Source: Acanthopleura granulata
Taxonomy: Eukaryota > Mollusca > Polyplacophora > Chitonida > Chitonidae
DNA: 64,000 nucleotides
NCBI GenBank assembly: GCA_016165875.1
Contig: JABBOT010000007.1
Coordinates: 15,899,441 to 15,963,440, forward strand
Direction: 5' to 3'
Positions 57,673 to 64,000 of this stretch are shown one piece after another. Position numbers and translations under genes: made by a program. Under the pieces are notes generated by a model. It did no database searches and was not told the origin of the DNA. It worked only from the letters and a program-made list of their open reading frames with translations. Each line of letters begins with the position of its first letter. Position 1 is the stretch's first letter.

Positions 57673-58535
57673 ATGTTTGTTTTTGTAGTTTTAATTACAT
57701 TTACATGATACATTCAGTTTATACTCTTATCTTCTTCGTATTTTTTATTTCAGTTATCATTTGTTCTTGTTTTGTTTTTCTTGTCCCGTTTTCGTTTTTT
57801 TTTCTTGTTTCTTTTTTGCTGTGTTTTTTTTTTCTTTTTTTCCTCAACGCATTTATTTTTAATGCTTTTTGATAGTCGTTCCGAGTTATCCAGAGCTTTA
57901 TGTGTACTGTGATAAAGTCCGCAGTCAAGTAGTTGACGTGACAGGCTGTACTATAACCTCCACACAAAAGCGGATATCTCCTGCATAAGCCCATCACCCA
58001 TGAAGATGAACTGATTTGTCCGCTGTGTGATCTAAGGATATGCACGTTAAATTATTCAGTAGAAAATTTCACTGAAAGCCTTTTGTCTACATGTGCAATT
58101 TACCGACGGTTCTTGCCTCTTTTGTTTACACGTCACGTACCCAGGTATTTTTATTCCATCCTGTAGTTAGAGGAATACTTTTAACCTTGCCCGATGTACT
58201 CAACTCAGACAGTACCCTAAATCTGTTGGATACTAGGGATGCAGTTTTGGTTAATATACACGTAACTATCACTGAAATACACAGTTTCTCTTTCTTTACA
58301 TGATTAGGCCATCTAATGAACAACGTATATACATCTTTTTTTTCCAGAAAAAAACAGAGAGAGGGATGTAATATTTTCTTTTCTGCACCACGAACATCTG
58401 ACCTAAAATTAAAAGTACTGAGGTAGTTTAACAGCATGGAACAGTCACCTGGTACACATTAATATGAGCTGTTGCTTAAACATATGTAACAAAAACAAAA
58501 TACACTGCAAGAATCTGGGTTCAGAATATTCTGCC

Positions 58536-58612
58536 AACCCCTATACCCGGATAACAGACAACCCCTATACCAGGATAACAGACAACCCCTATACCCGGAT
58601 AACAGACAACAT
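58536..58612. repeat. 24-bp tandem repeat, three copies
   Basis: ACCCCTATACCCGGATAACA plus GACA, with one base changed in the middle copy. Confidence 0.95.
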
Positions 58613-59035
58613 GTAATCCCGTACAACAGAGGACAACTGGATAAGGCCATTTTACCAAATGCTTTCGTTGTAAATCCATGCATGGCGACCTATGACATTG
58701 TTGCACTTCACATGTAGATATACCTTATGTCCCATGATGACTTGTGAAATATTCATAAGGACGGTGTAAAACGCCAGGCAAATAGATAAATAAATAGATA
58801 AATAGAATGACGAGCAAAGTTTGAATTCATTCGCCATGGTGTAGTTATGACTGATCTGATATTTAACACAATGTCAGAACAGTAATGCGGATAACAGTGT
58901 GTTTTAATAGAGCCTATGTATGTTTAAAACATATGAGGGTGATGGGACAATAGTGGCGTAGTTCTACATCGTTCTCATCCATTCTAAATGCAACGAACTA
59001 TTTCACACTCTATAATACCAGATTTGCAGCCCATA

Positions 59036-59090
59036 GGCCTCCGTGGCTCAGTCGGCTAGCCCGCTAACCACAGCATTTTGTCATCTTGGC
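59036..59090 (+). mobile_element. SINE head fragment
   Basis: GGCCTCCGTGGCTCAGTCGG followed by CTAGCCCGCTAACCACAGCA, only the A-box end of the tRNA-like head. A matching 3' fragment with an AAATAGATAAATAAATAG tail is at 58720-58806. Confidence 0.75.
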
Positions 59091-59559
59091 AACCACAACA
59101 GAGGCGCGAGCTGGGTTACATGTTGTACTCCTGAGCAAAAAGTTTTTTGTTCTATCCGAAAAAAATTCGAAAAGACAAAATTCTGACATAGGTTCAAAAC
59201 AACGGTGCACGATATACATCCATAGTGATCAACATCTGTGTGGCAGTATTGTCCAATCAGAGCGCCAGCATTCTTCAATTAAGAGGCCAGTCTTGCACCC
59301 AGTTGCATGTATTGCGCATGCGTAATGTAAGCTTCGATGGTTTCTGACGTACCTGAGCCCTTCCCATAAAGTTAACTACCGCCGGAGGTTCAGTATATAC
59401 TATTTATTTAGCCCGACAAGAAACACCAATGAAATGACGATGTAGTCTCATGTTTCCCCCTTTAACAAACAAGCGTCACCGAATCCACATATTTAACGCG
59501 TCTCTAGCCATTGACATCCCATTTTATAATACCTTATTGGCGCGTCCGGTCAAACCAAA

Positions 59560-59845
59560 AACTTTAAAAATGGTACTTGTTGCTGCCTCGCTTGGCGCTC
59601 AGCATTGAGGTTAGATCACCGAAACAGGACTGGTCGGCCCAGTGTCATTATAATGTGACTGGGTGGAGTGTTATGTTTGGTGTCTTCGACATATGGTAAC
59701 AGTGGCGGCAGCACTTTGACGTCATGGACCCGCCCTGCCACAGGAGGACACAGTATATGCGCACACCAGAAGGGTTCCTCGTTGTCACATGACTGAAATA
59801 TTGTTCAGTACGACGTTAAACACCAAGCACTCACTCACTCATATT
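59560..59845 (+). mobile_element. Second SINE family with (CACT)n tail
   Basis: TGCTGCCTCGCTTGGCGCTC, AGTGTCATTATAATGTGACT, GACGTCATGGACCCGCC, CACATGACTGAAATATTG, GTACGACGTTAAACACCAAG and a CACTCACTCACTC tail. It differs from the (AATA)n-tailed family. A short relative (TGCTACCTCGCTTGGAGCTT) is at 44678. Confidence 0.7.
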
Positions 59846-59857
59846 CACAAAGCTGAA

Positions 59858-60027
59858 GTGTTCTTTTTTAAATATAAGGTTCAGAGAAGACAAGATTAAA
59901 TCAAACAGTTCTAATCAGGCGATAAAAGCTTCATAAACTGAAGTATTCCTTTTTTGGGGTTTTGAAATGTAAGGTGCAGAATTTGCAAGTTTAAATCAAA
60001 CATTTCACAGTTCTAATAAGGCGATAA
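59858..60027. repeat. ~85-bp tandem duplication
   Basis: Two diverged units share CTGAAGT, TTCTTTTTT/TTCCTTTTTT, AAGGT(T/G)CAGA, ATTAAATCAAACA/TTTAAATCAAACA and CAGTTCTAATAAGGCGATAAA-like ends. Confidence 0.8.
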
Positions 60028-62308
60028 ACATCAAGTGCAGTTCGATTGAGACCCAGCTCTGTGTGCAAAGAAGGGTAATTGTACGGTATTGCGCTGTATA
60101 TTGCCTTTATGAAGTCTCACACTTCACTTCTGTATACTTAATTCCCCTATGGAAAGGAGCAAACAAAAAAAAAGCAGTCGATAATAGCACGGCCCGTTTG
60201 TAAAACAACTTGTAAGGCCAATTCCCAAACGCTTAAGTAAGAAATAATCATATAAATGGTCAATAAAGCTGACAACAATGATAGAAAGAAGTAGTCATCA
60301 ATTTCCAGTGATGTAGGGAAGACAGTCGATATTCCAGACATGACATCCTAATCGAATTCCAGTCTCATAGTCTCTGAGTAAGCCAGTTCCGATGTCGATT
60401 ACTAAAATACGTTTCTTTGTCGTGTCTTCGTCACAAAACACCATACTGATGTAGTAAATATGGGTTATAGGGGGCTATAGGAACTTTATGAATAAGACCT
60501 AGAATCAGTAAGACCTTGCCAAGTTGTGGAACGGGTAGCTTAGATTACCATAGTGCCCATATGAACAGTTGTCATTCTAGTCCGACCTTTAAGTTATGCG
60601 TGTATTTTTTATTATTATTATTATTGAATTGTATATTTTATTGACTTGGAAAATGTTTGAGAATTTTAGCCTTTAGTTCTGATTTAGTGTGAATGGAATG
60701 TCGACCTGCAGGCCCTTCCTGCATGACATTATTGAAAACTGATTACTGTATTTTTTCCCGTTTGCCTGTATTAATACACGTTCTTGTAGCCTCATTTGTG
60801 TTAATGATTGTATTGGAAGTGAGCCTTAATCTTTAGCGGCATTCAAACGACAGATCTAATGCTGAACTCTCCACACTGAGTCACTGAAGTGTATTCAGAA
60901 GCGTTACTGTCTACAAGCCGTCAATCAGACAACTATCTCTGCCTTCTTTGGTTTCATAGGAAGTTCTTTGAAACCCATGGAATTCTCGCCTAATGAGATG
61001 GCCTCGAAGTTCAGTCACACAGTGACTTTTTTTGGCGTTACTGTAAATTAAGAAACGACAGAATAACCTTATGGTCTATTGATTTTTAGGGGAATCTTCT
61101 TGATTTGAAGGTTTCCGTGGTTATAAATACCAGTGCGCCATCAAGGCAAACTAAACCTGTAAAGAATGGCCTTAGATGTCATCTTCCAGAAATAATATAA
61201 CAACGTGTTTTATAGGGGAATGACATTCGAGAAGACTATGCGTCTTTCTGAATGTTGCTATGTAGCCATTCCAACTGACATATTCTAGAAGATCCGCATT
61301 GTTAGAAAAGTCCGCGTTTTTACCACACTAACTCTGCTGCAGTGGTAAAACACCCGTAATAAGAGAAACACGCGTGATCTCTGTGAGGTTTAGACACTAT
61401 TTCACACGAAGATATTATGGCCATTAGTTCACAGGGAAAACACCTGGCAGCCTGTTGTCAGATATTTACCTCTAAATTTACGAAAATCTGATAACAGTGT
61501 GTAAATAACTGTGGGTATGTTAGCGAGCATGACTTTGAAATGAAAACGTTACCTTAATCCGCAAGTGATATCTGAACAATCTGATAGACCAAGAGACTAG
61601 ATGTTCAATGATAAAACGCTTTCTCGAAAATACATACACTCTTCGGTCAGCATTCGCACATATGTATACATTTTATTAGTGTAAGTCTGATTTCGCCAGT
61701 CAAATGCGCTTGTCGTCATTAACAGTGATAGAATGCATACACAGATTGATGGCAGTTGCACGACTGGTCGTGCCACCTGACGACTGGTTATGTCACCTAT
61801 CGTACGACCTCACGATGGTCCGTTACGATTGATTTTGCCATCGACATTTTCCAATTACTAGCGATTGAGGGTTCGCGATAGGATTACAGGTTGATCTAAC
61901 CATGTGCGATTCATGTAAGATCTGTCTACCACCAGGTGAACGATCAGAGGGTTGCTGCGGCGACTAATTTTGCTCTGGTGATAAATCACGACCTCTACGA
62001 CCAGTCGCGCGCTCTTACCGGGACTTGCCCGCGATTTTAACATTTTTCACTCGCAGCTAGGTCGCATCATTGGTGTGACTGGGCTTTAGTGTGATGAAAA
62101 GGCAACATTAGTGGTAATTCTAGATTATTTGATATTTACTTCTAACGTTTTAAAAAATTGCAAGTAGCTCAGATGCATTTTTTTCCCTATAATTCTACTT
62201 AAGCCACGGTGCTAAGAGGCTGGCCAACAGCTAATTTTAAAGTATTGAAATTGTTCAATGTAACATATTTTTAAAATTTAACATATGTACGTCTCTTTTA
62301 TTTCACAG

Positions 62309-63195
62309 GTAAACTTGTGCCTTTCCTTGAGAGTACTGCTCAGAAGACATCCGTGCTCACCATTGCCGCTATCAGCTTTGAACGTTACCACGCTATCTGT
62401 CGGCCACTAAATTCTCAGTACTTGTATTCTCGAACGCGGACCGTCCACATCCTGGTGACACTTTGGATCACAGCGGCACTCGTATCTTGCCCATTCGCTG
62501 GGATCTCAGTGGTGGAAGACGCGACGTTTTACGATGGTTCTCCAGTGAAGGTCTGCCGCACAAAGATCTACCTTACCTGGCATTACGTGTATGTGATCAC
62601 CCTTCTCGTGGTGTTTTTTCTTATACCGCTGGTGGTTCTCGTGGTGCTGTATTCCAGGATTATGTTTCGCCTTACCTCGGACGTATTGGCCATCGGCCAA
62701 AGGAATGACCAACGAGCTCTGATGAAGTTGAAACTCCGTCGCCATTCCGTTTATCTCCTCATCGCTATAATCCTCTTGTTCTTCATCAGCCTTTTGCCCA
62801 TGAGGGTGTTTGTATTGTGGGTGATTTTCGCTCCCCTCGATGACATGAAAACCTTGGGCTTTGAGGGTTACCTTAATCTGCTGTGCTTTATTCGGGCCAT
62901 GGTGTATTTTAACAGTGCTACCAACCCCGTCGTTTATAGTCTCATGTCGTCGAAATTTCGCGCTGCCTTCTGGTCCATTCTTCGTTGCAAACGGAACAAG
63001 AAACAGCCCGTGCACATGTGTCGCTATTACTTGACCACTTCTCCTCCACACCAGTACTGTGCTCTGCAAACGCCGACGAATCGACTTGCCTCGGACGTGA
63101 AGGCCAGCACCTTCGGTTATAAACTCAATTTATTAATAACAACTGCGCAAGGAAGCAGTAAGATTCGCTCCATTACCTCAGCAGACGACAGTTAA
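62309..63195 (+). CDS. Peptide GPCR (GHSR/TRH-receptor-like), exon 2
   Basis: Completes a 420-residue receptor. TM3 ends with FERYHAICRP (ERY in place of DRY, residues 150-152, G-protein contact). ECL2 carries EDATFYDGSPVKVC with Cys208 for the disulphide to Cys126. TM5 has LVVFFLIPLVVLVVLY. TM6 reads FFISLLP (283-289), so the usual toggle Trp is Leu287. TM7 ends NSATNPVVYSLM (NPxxY 331-335), followed by SSKFRAAF and Cys352 for palmitoylation. The MCKLVPFLE, SSKFRAAF and FYDG-type loop resemble growth-hormone-secretagogue and TRH receptors and their protostome relatives. The ligand cannot be read from sequence. The Ser/Thr-rich tail offers arrestin sites. TAA at 63193-63195. Confidence 0.9.
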
Positions 63196-64000
63196 ACACT
63201 AGTCGTTGATTTGGCTGCTGTTGTACGCCGTATTCCAGAATATTCTCAGTTATATATACCTTCGGTCAGATTTATTGCTGGAGGAAACTGGGTTTTATAC
63301 GAAGGCTAAATAATGAGCGGTTATTCTTTTGTTGTAGAATTATTGCATTTGGTGTAATTGATCCGCATTATGGTGACAACCAAAGCTACAGCCACACTCT
63401 GTCTTCGTCTTTGCCAACTTCCATTGAGACATTTACGTATCCTTGATGATTGATACGTTTTCTTTAAGAAATCAGTAATCAATGTCCAAAACTTCAGCGA
63501 CAAATTTTTTACTTCTGTAATTTGTTTAGGTTCTGCAAAGAATGATGTTACGCCAGACATTTTATATGAATCCAATCTTTCAGTTTAATTCTTTGTTTAT
63601 TTCATGAGGATTTCTCACTGCCTAATAGCCTCGAGGGGATCTCCACAACAATGAAATGAACATGTATGAAAAAATGAACACAAAAGGTAAACCAAATGTA
63701 CATCACTTTACGGAATATTAAAGTGAAAGGGAACTAACATCGAGTTAAAGCAGGTTATGAACGATTCGACATTGTTTTGGGACTGATAAACATTTTATAC
63801 ATACACTTTGTGAAAAGGTTGTATTACTACTGAGTTGGTGTGTCTATTAAACTGACTTATTATGACCAGACTTTAAGATCGATTTCTTTTCATCAATGCT
63901 CATTTCAGGTCACCCAGATAAAATCATGTGTATTCATCGTTGCGTTATTTGGAAAGTTATACTGGACGACACAAGAGAACTGCAGGCTCTTAAATACCTC
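63196..64000 (+). other. 3' flank of the GPCR gene
   Basis: Probably the 3' UTR at first. AATAAA does not occur close by in a convincing setting. No further gene seen. Confidence 0.4.

Larger units (their letters stand above)
47805..62308 (+). other. Intron 1 of the GPCR gene (~14.5 kb)
   Basis: Bounded by GTGAGT and CACAG with a T-rich tract before the acceptor. It contains no other supported gene. Repeats within are listed separately. Stretches without any feature (e.g. 50200-51540, 52200-53100, 53300-54200, 55650-57500, 60030-62300) show nothing recognisable beyond simple A/T runs. Confidence 0.85.

Noticed and set aside
62506..63069. 187-codon minus-strand ORF over GPCR exon 2
   Set aside because: Antisense shadow of the receptor exon.

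Overview
The window is animal DNA, most likely from a lophotrochozoan and probably a mollusc. This is inferred from its tRNA-derived SINEs with (AATA)n tails, an I-group LINE with a CATT-repeat tail, a Polinton with invertebrate-type proteins, and a peptide-hormone-type GPCR split by a long intron. There is no operon structure. Only one intact host gene is evident. The rest is old mobile elements, minisatellites and duplicated, decayed gene pieces.

1-2083: a broken, minus-strand gene copy with a cysteine-peptidase-like look, plus its flank. The same segment recurs in opposite orientation at 31.9-34.6 kb. 2084-20188: a degenerate Polinton/Maverick (virus-like DNA transposon) with long inverted ends. 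It carries remains of a retroviral-type integrase with chromodomain, a conserved basic-tail protein, a penton-like minor capsid protein, a basic core-like protein, an adenain-type protease fragment and a minus-strand protein-primed family B DNA polymerase. The major capsid protein and packaging ATPase were not found. A decayed LINE (4855-9909) with a clear target-site duplication splits one Polinton reading frame. The Polinton ends hold a C2H2 zinc-finger gene pointing inward and small ORF cassettes pointing outward. The cassettes share one promoter module (GGGATTGAAA box, CCAAT box, TATA box, CACTCAC initiator-like site), but their ORFs look unrelated. This is the most unusual arrangement in the window.

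20.2-47 kb: gene-poor DNA with two duplicated coding-like fragments (28.0 kb plus, 40.9 kb minus). It also has arrays of a ~45-bp minisatellite in opposite orientations (24 kb, 38-39 kb) and a direct duplication at 29.3-30.6 kb. One copy of that duplication contains a ~420-bp fold-back insertion packed with CGAGA palindromes.

47.4-63.2 kb: a two-exon class A GPCR of the growth-hormone-secretagogue/TRH receptor type. Its ~14.5-kb phase-1 intron contains a 37-bp satellite split by a SINE, fold-back elements and several SINE fragments. A 53-bp tandem repeat lies ~480 bp upstream of its start codon.
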